Program-made: the position numbers and the translations under genes
Source: Escherichia boydii
GTDB lineage: Bacteria > Pseudomonadota > Gammaproteobacteria > Enterobacterales > Enterobacteriaceae
Length of the DNA: 64,000 nt
NCBI GenBank assembly: GCA_041890495.1
Contig: CP169086.1
Coordinates: 2,418,001-2,482,000 of the forward strand
Reading direction: 5' to 3'
Part shown: one piece after another, positions 9,277 through 16,622 of the stretch
Numbering within the stretch: the stretch's first letter is position 1
How the letters are laid out: every line of letters starts with the position of its first letter
Notes under the pieces: generated by a model
What the model saw: the letters and a program-made list of their open reading frames with translations, nothing else
What the model was told of the DNA's origin: nothing
The model's database searches: none

Positions 9277-10941
9277 TTGCAATTTGACTACATCATTATT
9301 GGTGCCGGCTCAGCCGGCAACGTTCTCGCTACCCGTCTGACTGAAGATCCGAATACCTCCGTGCTGCTGCTTGAAGCGGGCGGCCCGGACTATCGCTTTG
9401 ACTTCCGCACCCAGATGCCCGCTGCCCTGGCATTCCCGCTACAGGGTAAACGCTACAACTGGGCCTATGAAACGGAACCTGAACCGTTTATGAATAACCG
9501 CCGCATGGAGTGCGGACGCGGTAAAGGTCTGGGTGGATCGTCGCTGATCAACGGCATGTGCTACATCCGTGGCAATGCGCTGGATCTCGATAACTGGGCG
9601 CAAGAACCCGGTCTGGAGAACTGGAGCTACCTCGACTGCCTGCCCTACTACCGCAAGGCCGAGACTCGCGATATGGGTGAAAACGACTATCACGGCGGTG
9701 ATGGCCCGGTGAGCGTCACTACCTCCAAACCCGGCGTCAATCCGCTGTTTGAAGCGATGATTGAAGCGGGCGTGCAGGCGGGCTACCCGCGCACGGACGA
9801 TCTCAACGGTTATCAGCAGGAAGGTTTTGGTCCGATGGATCGCACCGTCACGCCGCAGGGCCGTCGCGCCAGCACCGCGCGTGGCTATCTCGATCAGGCC
9901 AAATCGCGTCCTAACCTGACCATTCGTACTCACGCTATGACCGATCACATCATTTTTGACGGCAAACGCGCGGTGGGCGTCGAATGGCTGGAAGGCGACA
10001 GCACCATCCCAACCCGCGCAACGGCCAACAAAGAAGTGCTGTTATGTGCAGGCGCGATTGCCTCACCGCAGATCCTGCAACGCTCCGGCGTCGGCAACGC
10101 TGAACTGCTGGCGGAGTTTGATATTCCGCTGGTGCATGAATTACCCGGCGTCGGCGAAAATCTTCAGGATCATCTGGAGATGTATCTGCAATATGAGTGC
10201 AAAGAACCGGTTTCCCTCTACCCTGCCCTGCAGTGGTGGAACCAGCCGAAAATCGGTGCGGAGTGGCTGTTTGGCGGCACTGGCGTTGGTGCCAGCAACC
10301 ACTTTGAAGCAGGTGGATTTATTCGCAGCCGTGAGGAATTTGCGTGGCCGAATATTCAGTACCATTTCCTGCCAGTAGCGATTAACTATAACGGCTCGAA
10401 TGCAGTGAAAGAGCACGGTTTCCAGTGCCACGTCGGCTCAATGCGCTCGCCAAGCCGTGGGCATGTGCGGATTAAATCCCGCGACCCGCACCAGCATCCG
10501 GCGATTCTGTTTAACTACATGTCGCACGAGCAGGACTGGCAGGAGTTCCGCGACGCAATTCGCATCACCCGCGAGATCATGCATCAACCCGCGCTGGATC
10601 AGTATCGTGGCCGCGAAATCAGCCCCGGTGTCGAATGCCAGACGGATGAACAGCTCGATGAGTTCGTGCGTAACCACGCCGAAACCGCCTTCCATCCGTG
10701 CGGTACCTGCAAAATGGGTTACGACGAGATGTCCGTGGTTGACGGCGAAGGCCGCGTACACGGGTTAGAAGGCCTGCGTGTGGTGGATGCGTCGATTATG
10801 CCGCAGATTATCACCGGGAATTTGAACGCCACGACAATTATGATTGGCGAGAAGGTTGCCGACGCCATTCGCGGTCGCGAGCCGCTGGCGAAGAGCACGG
10901 CTGCATATTATGTGGCGAACGGGGCGCCGGTGAGACGCTAA
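9277..10941 (+). CDS. betA: Choline dehydrogenase
   Basis: GMC-family flavoprotein, membrane-associated, that oxidises choline to betaine aldehyde. The 554-residue protein uses a TTG start (MQFDYIIIGAGSAGN) behind a strong AGGAGG; the FAD-binding GxGxxG is at residues 9-14. The GMC signatures GRGKGLGGSSLINGM and GAIASPQILQRSGVG are present, as is the C-terminal His region (ETAFHPCGTCKMG, GNLNATTIMIGE). The last residues (RREPLAKSTAAYYVANGAPVRR) differ from E. coli, so divergence rises at the operon end. An upstream in-frame start at 9232 lies inside betB and has no support. Confidence 0.96.
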   Translation: MQFDYIIIGAGSAGNVLATRLTEDPNTSVLLLEAGGPDYRFDFRTQMPAALAFPLQGKRYNWAYETEPEPFMNNRRMECGRGKGLGGSSLINGMCYIRGNALDLDNWAQEPGLENWSYLDCLPYYRKAETRDMGENDYHGGDGPVSVTTSKPGVNPLFEAMIEAGVQAGYPRTDDLNGYQQEGFGPMDRTVTPQGRRASTARGYLDQAKSRPNLTIRTHAMTDHIIFDGKRAVGVEWLEGDSTIPTRATANKEVLLCAGAIASPQILQRSGVGNAELLAEFDIPLVHELPGVGENLQDHLEMYLQYECKEPVSLYPALQWWNQPKIGAEWLFGGTGVGASNHFEAGGFIRSREEFAWPNIQYHFLPVAINYNGSNAVKEHGFQCHVGSMRSPSRGHVRIKSRDPHQHPAILFNYMSHEQDWQEFRDAIRITREIMHQPALDQYRGREISPGVECQTDEQLDEFVRNHAETAFHPCGTCKMGYDEMSVVDGEGRVHGLEGLRVVDASIMPQIITGNLNATTIMIGEKVADAIRGREPLAKSTAAYYVANGAPVRR

Positions 10942-10949
10942 GTCATTTG

Positions 10950-10972
10950 CCCTCTCCCCACCGGGGAGAGGG
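10950..10972. repeat. CTCTCCC-type palindrome after betA
   Basis: CCCTCTCCCC, loop ACC, GGGGAGAGGG: a perfect 10-bp stem with a 3-base loop. Without a T run it is not a classical terminator, but it probably marks the betA transcript end. Same family as 4112-4222 and 50662-50740. Confidence 0.7.
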
Positions 10973-11009
10973 AATTCACTTCCCCGCCACAAATTTATTT
11001 TCATTTCCC

Positions 11010-11039
11010 TGCATCCAGTTTCCCCCCTGCCCTCGTATA
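11010..11039 (+). promoter_or_regulatory. Candidate ECF-type promoter of the FAS1 gene
   Basis: TGCATCC (-35-like), 17-base spacer, CGTATA (-10-like), ending 42 bases before the FAS1 start. The CATCC/CG-containing hexamers resemble the promoter published for mycobacterial SigK, whose target genes encode FAS1 proteins. Inference only. Confidence 0.35.
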
Positions 11040-11081
11040 TGAGTATGTGAGCAACGCCTTTGCTCCTTAATCCGAGGATAA

Positions 11082-11648
11082 ATGATGAAAAAGCTACTCA
11101 GTGTTGCATTCGTATCCAGCGCGATACTCTTCTGTGCAGGCGCATCAGCAGCCATGACGTCAGACACCGTGATGGTGGGCGGAGCGGCGATGTTCCCGAG
11201 CAAAAATATTGTCGAAAACGCCGTGAACTCGAAAGATCACACTACGCTGGTGGCCGCCGTCAAAGCGGCCGGGCTGGTGGATACGCTCCAGAGCAAAGGG
11301 CCATTCACCGTGTTTGCCCCGACCAATGCGGCGTTTGCGAAATTGCCTGCCGGCACGGTCGAGAACCTGGTTAAACCCGAAAACAAAGCCACGCTCACCA
11401 GTATCCTGACCTATCACGTGGTCGCCGGTAATTACGATATGAAAGCGCTGGAGCAGAAAATTAAACAGGGCGGCGGTCACGCGGAGCTTAAGACCGTTAA
11501 CGGTCAACCGCTGTGGATCATGAGTAACGGCCCGCACAATATTCAGCTCAAGGATGGTAAAGGTAACGTGGCGAACATCAGCACCTACGACGTCCGTCAG
11601 AAAAATGGCGTGATCGATGTGATTGATACCGTCCTGATGCCTAAGTAG
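11082..11648 (+). CDS. Secreted fasciclin (FAS1) domain protein
   Basis: The 188-residue precursor has a signal peptide (MMKKLLSVAFVSSAILFCAGASA) and one FAS1 domain over about residues 45-187. Hallmarks are the H1-like GPFTVFAPTNAAFAKLP and the H2-like NGVIDVIDTVLMP, with the YHVVAG motif between them. FAS1 proteins are periplasmic or surface adhesion-type proteins; the partner is unknown here. The start is the ATG at 11082, or the ATG one codon later, after GAGGATAA. The ECF sigma gene starts 43 bases downstream, so the protein is probably the output or the signal of that sigma/anti-sigma pair. Confidence 0.88.
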   Translation: MMKKLLSVAFVSSAILFCAGASAAMTSDTVMVGGAAMFPSKNIVENAVNSKDHTTLVAAVKAAGLVDTLQSKGPFTVFAPTNAAFAKLPAGTVENLVKPENKATLTSILTYHVVAGNYDMKALEQKIKQGGGHAELKTVNGQPLWIMSNGPHNIQLKDGKGNVANISTYDVRQKNGVIDVIDTVLMPK

Positions 11649-11691
11649 TTGTCTATACTTCGGAAGTGTGACGTTGCCTTCCGGGAAAAAC

Positions 11692-12246
11692 ATGGATAAC
11701 GCGCTGGCTGAACAGCAGTTGAAATTAATGCAGGCGATCGCTAACGGCGATCGCCGCGCATTTGAACAACTTTACCGACTCACATCGCCTCACCTGTTTG
11801 CCGTTGCGCTGCGCATGTTGCGCGACCGCGCCTGGGCAGAAGAGATCCTTCACGACTGTTTTGTCACCGTCTGGAGTAAAGCCGAAACCTATAACGCTAC
11901 CCTGAGCTCCCCGATGACCTGGCTTACGCATATTGTTCGCAACCGCTGTATTGACTGGCTGCGCAGCGGGCAAACCCGGGCTGCAGCCCGTGAAGAGTCT
12001 TATTCGGAAGATATTCTGTCGAGCGAAAGCGATGAGCAGAATAACTGGCACGACGACGCGCAGGCAGCACGGCTCAGGCATTGTCTGGAACATTTGAGTC
12101 ATGAACAGCGCCAGAGTATTACGCTTGCCTACTATCAAGGCATGTCCCACAGCGACATTGCCGACTGGCTCCACCAGCCCGTGGGCTCGGTAAAAAGCTG
12201 GATCCGCCGCGCGATGGATCATCTTCGGGAGTGCGTGGGCCTATGA
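11692..12246 (+). CDS. ECF-family RNA polymerase sigma factor
   Basis: The 184-residue protein has sigma region 2 (about residues 20-90: AFEQLYRLTSPHLFAVALRM, AEEILHDCFVTVW, TWLTHIVRNRCIDWLR) and region 4 (about 120-178: LSHEQRQSITLAYYQGMSHS, with a helix-turn-helix and the SWIRRAMDHLR end). I chose ATG 11692 (MDNALAEQQ) over the GTG at 11668 because homology begins there. Its stop overlaps the next gene by ATGA. SigK-like: paired with an RskA-like anti-sigma factor and a FAS1 gene. Confidence 0.9.
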   Translation: MDNALAEQQLKLMQAIANGDRRAFEQLYRLTSPHLFAVALRMLRDRAWAEEILHDCFVTVWSKAETYNATLSSPMTWLTHIVRNRCIDWLRSGQTRAAAREESYSEDILSSESDEQNNWHDDAQAARLRHCLEHLSHEQRQSITLAYYQGMSHSDIADWLHQPVGSVKSWIRRAMDHLRECVGL

Positions 12247-12890
12247 ATGACAGCGAAAAACGCGATGACATGCTGGCTGCGGAATATGCCCTCGGCACCC
12301 TGCGCGGAGGGGCGCGGCTTCAGTTCCAGAAAAGACTTGCCGCAGAGCCGCGCCTGACAGCGCGCGTCGCGTACTGGCAGGAAATGTTCAGCACGCTCGA
12401 CAGTCATCTTACACCCGTTCCCCCACCCGAGACGGTGTGGAAGAGAATCGCCCTCGATCTGCCGCCCAAAAAGCCTTTGCGCCAAAGCCGGCCTTATCTC
12501 GGCTGGATGGTCGCGGCCTCCCTCGCCGCCCTGTCGGTCGTTGCCTGGTATATCATCCGTACCCCGGAACTCGCACCGCTGATGGTGCTCAACGATGCCC
12601 AACAGCACGGACAATGGGTCGTCAGTACAGACGCCCGCCGCCAGTATCTGAGCATAACGCCTCTCAGACCGAACGCTGTCGCGGCGCAAAACAGCCTGCA
12701 GCTTTGGCTTATTCCTGCCGGGAAGGCCCCGATATCCCTTGGGCTGCTGCAAAGTGATATACCGACCCATGTTGCCCTCAGGAATAACACCCTTACCCCT
12801 GACGCGATGATAGCCATAAGCCTTGAACCTGAGGGGGGATCACCCACCGGTCAACCCACCGGTCCCGTGCTCTACAGTGGGAAAATTTAA
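12243..12890 (+). CDS. RskA-like membrane anti-sigma factor
   Basis: The 215-residue protein starts at the ATGA overlap with the sigma gene. The cytoplasmic N-terminus (1-80) begins with the anti-sigma signature LAAEYALGTL..GARLQFQKRL. One membrane segment lies at about 86-105 (YLGWMVAASLAALSVVAWYI), followed by a periplasmic RskA domain (LQLWLIPAGKAPISLGLL, DAMIAISLEPEGGSPTGQPT). No zinc-type HxxxCxxC motif is present. Expected to hold the ECF sigma at the membrane and release it after regulated proteolysis. Confidence 0.88.
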   Translation: MNDSEKRDDMLAAEYALGTLRGGARLQFQKRLAAEPRLTARVAYWQEMFSTLDSHLTPVPPPETVWKRIALDLPPKKPLRQSRPYLGWMVAASLAALSVVAWYIIRTPELAPLMVLNDAQQHGQWVVSTDARRQYLSITPLRPNAVAAQNSLQLWLIPAGKAPISLGLLQSDIPTHVALRNNTLTPDAMIAISLEPEGGSPTGQPTGPVLYSGKI

Positions 12891-13220
12891 TTCTCAGGCC
12901 TTGTTCGCAGGGCCGCGAGCCTCTTAATCTACCTTCCCCGGATTTACGCCTGCATGATAAGAAAAGAGAGATTTTTCAATACTAAATCCTGTACATAATA
13001 TTGGCTGTTACATATAAGAATTAAATATTAGCACGGCAATGAATTTTATTACTTTAAACTTTATTGACACTCTCCCTGAAACTCCATTAAGTTTAAACCG
13101 AATGCTATTTAATTCGATATATACAATATATTTTCAAAAAGGGTTAAAGAATTTATCATCATTCTTTAACCCTTCTCTGCATTTTATTTTTTTTGAATCA
13201 CACAACAGTGAGATAAGATC
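12891..13220. other. AT-rich intergenic region before the SDR gene
   Basis: 330 bases without a convincing gene; a 61-codon frame at 13039-13224 lacks a ribosome binding site and resembles nothing known. The stretch is much more AT-rich than its flanks and holds the long inverted repeat at 13139-13174. It probably contains the promoter and control region of the SDR/ThDP-enzyme pair. Confidence 0.6.
13139..13174. promoter_or_regulatory. 14-bp inverted repeat upstream of the SDR gene
   Basis: AAGGGTTAAAGAAT, loop TTATCATC, ATTCTTTAACCCTT: perfect over 14 bp. It lies 46 bases before the SDR start. No T run follows, so an operator or mRNA leader hairpin is likelier than a terminator. Confidence 0.6.
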
Positions 13221-13961
13221 ATGAATAATAGTGCAAACAAAGTTGTTGTTATCACCGGTGCCAGCAGCGGTATTGGTGAGGCCATCGCCCTTCACCTGGC
13301 AAATAAACCTTTTTCTCTGGTACTGGTTGCCCGTCGTCTGGAGAGAATTAACGCCCTGGTGGATCGCATTATTCAGCAGGGCGGCCAGGCGATTGCCGTC
13401 AAGGCGGACGTGACCCGACAGGAGGAGGTTCAGCGCGCGATTGATGCTGCCGTCGCCGCATACCAGCGCGTCGATGTGCTGATCAACAACGCGGGCTTTA
13501 TGGCGATTGCCCCCATTAGCGAGTTGAAAACCGACGAATGGGACCGGATGATTGATACCAATATCAAAGGCGTGCTGTACGGTATCGCGGCGGCATTTCC
13601 GGTGTTCCAGCGTCAGGGGAGCGGGCACTTTATTAACGTTGCCTCCGTGGCGGGTATCAAGGTCCTTGCCCCCGGCGGCGTGGTGTACAGCGCCACGAAA
13701 TTCGCCGTCCGCGCCCTGAGTGAAGGGTTACGTCAGGAAGCGGGGAAAACCGTTCGGACTACCCTTATCTCCCCCGGCGCCGTTGAAAGCGAGCTGCAGT
13801 TTGGTAGCTCTGATGCCCCGAGCAAACAGTTCTTGCATGAATTTTATAAGCAGGCTATTCCGGCAGAGTCGATTGCCAGAGCCGTATTATTTGCTATCGA
13901 ACAGCCTGGCGATGTTGATGTAAATGAAATAATTATTCGTCCCACGCAGGAAGAATTTTAG
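13221..13961 (+). CDS. SDR-family NAD(P)-dependent oxidoreductase
   Basis: Classical short-chain dehydrogenase/reductase of 246 residues: cofactor motif TGASSGIG (13-20), NNAG (about 90-93), catalytic Ser in INVASVAGIK and YSATK (about 155-159). It resembles cytoplasmic carbonyl/alcohol reductases of the YdfG/Lvr group. The substrate is unknown. 33 bases separate it from the ThDP-dependent decarboxylase gene, so a carboligase product (hydroxyketone) or an aldehyde are possible substrates. Start preceded by a weak GTGAGATAAG. Confidence 0.88.
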   Translation: MNNSANKVVVITGASSGIGEAIALHLANKPFSLVLVARRLERINALVDRIIQQGGQAIAVKADVTRQEEVQRAIDAAVAAYQRVDVLINNAGFMAIAPISELKTDEWDRMIDTNIKGVLYGIAAAFPVFQRQGSGHFINVASVAGIKVLAPGGVVYSATKFAVRALSEGLRQEAGKTVRTTLISPGAVESELQFGSSDAPSKQFLHEFYKQAIPAESIARAVLFAIEQPGDVDVNEIIIRPTQEEF

Positions 13962-13994
13962 CATGAGTTAAATAACGCTGAATGAGGTGTCATT

Positions 13995-15689
13995 ATGATT
14001 AAATCATTAACGTCCTTATCAGATTTAAATATGCGATCGGGCGCCGACATTCTCCTTGAAGTGCTGGAGAGTGAAGGCGTGGAATATATTTTTGGCAACC
14101 CCGGCACCACCGAACTTCCGCTCATTGATGCCCTGCTTCGCCATGAAAATATTCACTATATTCTGGCGCTTCAGGAGAGCAGCGTGGTCGCTATTGCCGA
14201 CGGCTACGCGAAAGCCTCAGGCAAGACCGGTTTTATCAATTTGCATACCGCCAGCGGTCTGGGGCACGGGATGGGGAATCTCATTAATTCGCGGATCATG
14301 AAAACCCCGCTGGTTGTCACCGTCGGACAGCAGGATACGCGACACTACGTGCGCGACCCGCTCCTGTACGATGACATTGTCTCCATTGGCTCCCCGGTCA
14401 TGAAATGGGCGCAGGAGGTCACCAGCGCCGACCAGCTCCCGGTGCTGGTGCGCCGGGCATTTCACGCTGCCAGCTACCCTCCTGCGGGTCCGGTGCTGCT
14501 TTCTCTGCCAATGAACGTGATGGAAGAGCTCAGCGACGCCGGAATACAAACGGCCTCTAAAGTGAACTACCACACCGTGGCGGGCTCGCTGGACGAACTG
14601 GCGGCGGAGCTGAGCCAGGTTACGCCCGGAAGGATCATGATTGTGACGGGGGATGAAGTTCACTCCAGCGGCTCAACGCAGGAGATTGTCCAGCTTGCTG
14701 AAGCGCTAGGCGCCCACGTCTACGGCTCCTCCTGGCCACTGAATTTGCCTTTTCCCACCCAGCACGCGCTCTGGCGGGGCAATATGCCCACCACCGCCAG
14801 CGAAATCGCCAGCATCATCAACGCCTACGATGCCGTATTTATCATCGGCGGCAGAAGCCTGATTACCATTTTGTACAGCGAGGGCGAGGCCATTCCGGAA
14901 ACCTGTGCGGTGTATCAGCTCTCAGCGGATATGAACGAACTTGGCCGCACGTATGCCACCCGCCTCTCGGTGATGGGGGATATCAAACTGTCCCTGCATG
15001 AACTACTGCCAAAGCTTGAGCAGCGCCTGATAGCCAGCACGCTGGCCCACCAGCGGCTGTTGGTTGCGGCTCGCGACGAACGTGAGAAGGAGTGGCAGCA
15101 GCAGGAAGAACGTCTGGCCGCCGAGCGGCTACGCCCGGCGATCTCCCCGATGGTAGCAGCCTGGGAAGTCATCCGATCCATTCCGGCTGGCACCACCATC
15201 GTTGATGAGGCGATAGCGACCGCCAGGCATGTCCGCCGGTTCATCTCTGACCAGCAGCATCAGCGCTACTACTTTATGCGCGGCGGCGGACTGGGCTGGG
15301 GGATGCCTGCCTCAGTGGGCCATTCGCTGGGGCGCGGACGGGAGTCGGTGGTCTGCCTGATAGGTGACGGAGCCTCCCTTTACTCGCCACAGGCGCTCTG
15401 GACGGCGGCACACGAAAATCTGCCGGTCACCTTTATCGTCATGAACAACAGGGAGTACAACATCCTGAAAAACTTTATGAAGAGCCAGGCTGACTACAGC
15501 TCAACGCGGCTGGGGCGTTTTATCGGGATGGACCTGGTGAACCCGCATATCGATTTTCAGTCGCTGGCCACCGCCATGGGCGTCCACTGCTGCCGGGTGA
15601 CCGAGGCTGCAGATATCGCCGAAGCGGTAGCGCGCGGGCTAAAGTCAGGAAAAACCAACCTGATTGAAATCGCGATCTCCGCGGATTAG
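13995..15689 (+). CDS. Benzoylformate decarboxylase-like ThDP enzyme
   Basis: Thiamin-diphosphate enzyme of 564 residues. The N-terminal PYR domain has FGNPGTTELPLIDAL, the ThDP-activating Glu in LALQESSVVAIADGYA and a His in INLHTASGLGHGMGN, all matching benzoylformate decarboxylase positions, although the BFD active-site Ser (GNPGSNE) is Thr here. The C-terminal PP domain has the ThDP motif GDGASLYSPQALW..NN. Likely cleaves an aromatic or branched 2-keto acid to the aldehyde or performs carboligation. The partner SDR gene is just upstream. A plain acetolactate synthase is less likely, as the FAD-domain features are weak and a real catabolic ALS (budB) is at 23162. Confidence 0.82.
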   Translation: MIKSLTSLSDLNMRSGADILLEVLESEGVEYIFGNPGTTELPLIDALLRHENIHYILALQESSVVAIADGYAKASGKTGFINLHTASGLGHGMGNLINSRIMKTPLVVTVGQQDTRHYVRDPLLYDDIVSIGSPVMKWAQEVTSADQLPVLVRRAFHAASYPPAGPVLLSLPMNVMEELSDAGIQTASKVNYHTVAGSLDELAAELSQVTPGRIMIVTGDEVHSSGSTQEIVQLAEALGAHVYGSSWPLNLPFPTQHALWRGNMPTTASEIASIINAYDAVFIIGGRSLITILYSEGEAIPETCAVYQLSADMNELGRTYATRLSVMGDIKLSLHELLPKLEQRLIASTLAHQRLLVAARDEREKEWQQQEERLAAERLRPAISPMVAAWEVIRSIPAGTTIVDEAIATARHVRRFISDQQHQRYYFMRGGGLGWGMPASVGHSLGRGRESVVCLIGDGASLYSPQALWTAAHENLPVTFIVMNNREYNILKNFMKSQADYSSTRLGRFIGMDLVNPHIDFQSLATAMGVHCCRVTEAADIAEAVARGLKSGKTNLIEIAISAD

Positions 15690-15722
15690 CCGCGCGTTTA
15701 CGCTGTACCCTACATAAAAAAC

Positions 15723-16421
15723 TTATAACCGAAATGCCTCAAGCCGCTTTATCTGATGCCCATCGTCGTCAAAATTCTCCGCCGCCAGCCAGGCGCGCAG
15801 CTCCGCGTCTCTTTGCGGCCATTCGCCATCAATAATAGAAAGCATATCGCTGTCGCGGTTGCGACCTTTACGCACCAGCTTCTGGCGCAGGCGCCCTTCC
15901 CAGACAAACCCCAGCCGCTCCGCCGCCCTGCGTGAGGCAACGTTCATCGAATCACACTTCCACTCGAGGCGCCGGTAGCCGTGCTCAAACGCATTTTTCA
16001 GCAGCAGCCACACCGTTTCAGTACCGATGCGGGATCCTTTCATTTTACGCGACCAGGTGACGTGCCCGATCTCCACCGACCCCAGCAGCCGCTCGTTGGC
16101 CATATAGCTCACCAGCCCCACCGCACGTTCGGTGCGTAAGTCAATGACGGCAAACGGCACCAGCTCATCGTCCATGACCTTCGCCATGATCCAGTGCGCG
16201 GTGGCTTCCACGCTCGTGGGCTGCGTGCTGGCAAGCCACGTCCAGTCGCTGTCGTCGCCCAGCGCGTAGGCCTCATAGAGATCGGCCGCGTGACGATCGG
16301 CGTCCAGCGGCTCCAGGCGACAATACTGGCCGAACAGCGGCGTGCGGGTTAACGCGCGCGCGCCTTTCCAGTCGGGAACGATATCGTTAACGGTTTGACC
16401 ATGTTGATTGATTTCGGGCAC
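15723..16421 (-). CDS. GNAT-family N-acetyltransferase (RimJ/RimL-like)
   Basis: The 232-residue protein has a GNAT fold: strand-loop VEIGHVTWSRKMKGSRIGTE as the acetyl-CoA pyrophosphate loop, followed by LEWKCDSMNVASRRAAERLG, the usual motif B, and a C-terminal RNRDSDMLSIIDGEW as in RimL-type enzymes that modify small amines or protein N-termini. Convergent with the ThDP enzyme gene; the two stops are 33 bases apart. Substrate unknown. Confidence 0.85.
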   Translation of the reverse strand: MPEINQHGQTVNDIVPDWKGARALTRTPLFGQYCRLEPLDADRHAADLYEAYALGDDSDWTWLASTQPTSVEATAHWIMAKVMDDELVPFAVIDLRTERAVGLVSYMANERLLGSVEIGHVTWSRKMKGSRIGTETVWLLLKNAFEHGYRRLEWKCDSMNVASRRAAERLGFVWEGRLRQKLVRKGRNRDSDMLSIIDGEWPQRDAELRAWLAAENFDDDGHQIKRLEAFRL

Positions 16422-16622
16422 GGCGGTGACTCCCTGAAAGGTAAGGAGTTTGTTATAGCAGGTTAAAAAGCAGGCGAAAAGCAGCGTGTTTTAATAGCCC
16501 GAGCGCATGCGATATTCCCGGAAGGCATAAGTAAAGCTGAATTTCGACTTTGTGGAATGTCACAGTCGCCCTAACGTAGCGGAGCATAAAACAATCACAA
16601 TATATTCTTCTCAGGGATCGCT

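Noticed and set aside
13039..13224. 61-codon frame in the AT-rich gap before the SDR gene
   Set aside because: No ribosome binding site, crosses the inverted repeat and the SDR start, and resembles no protein.
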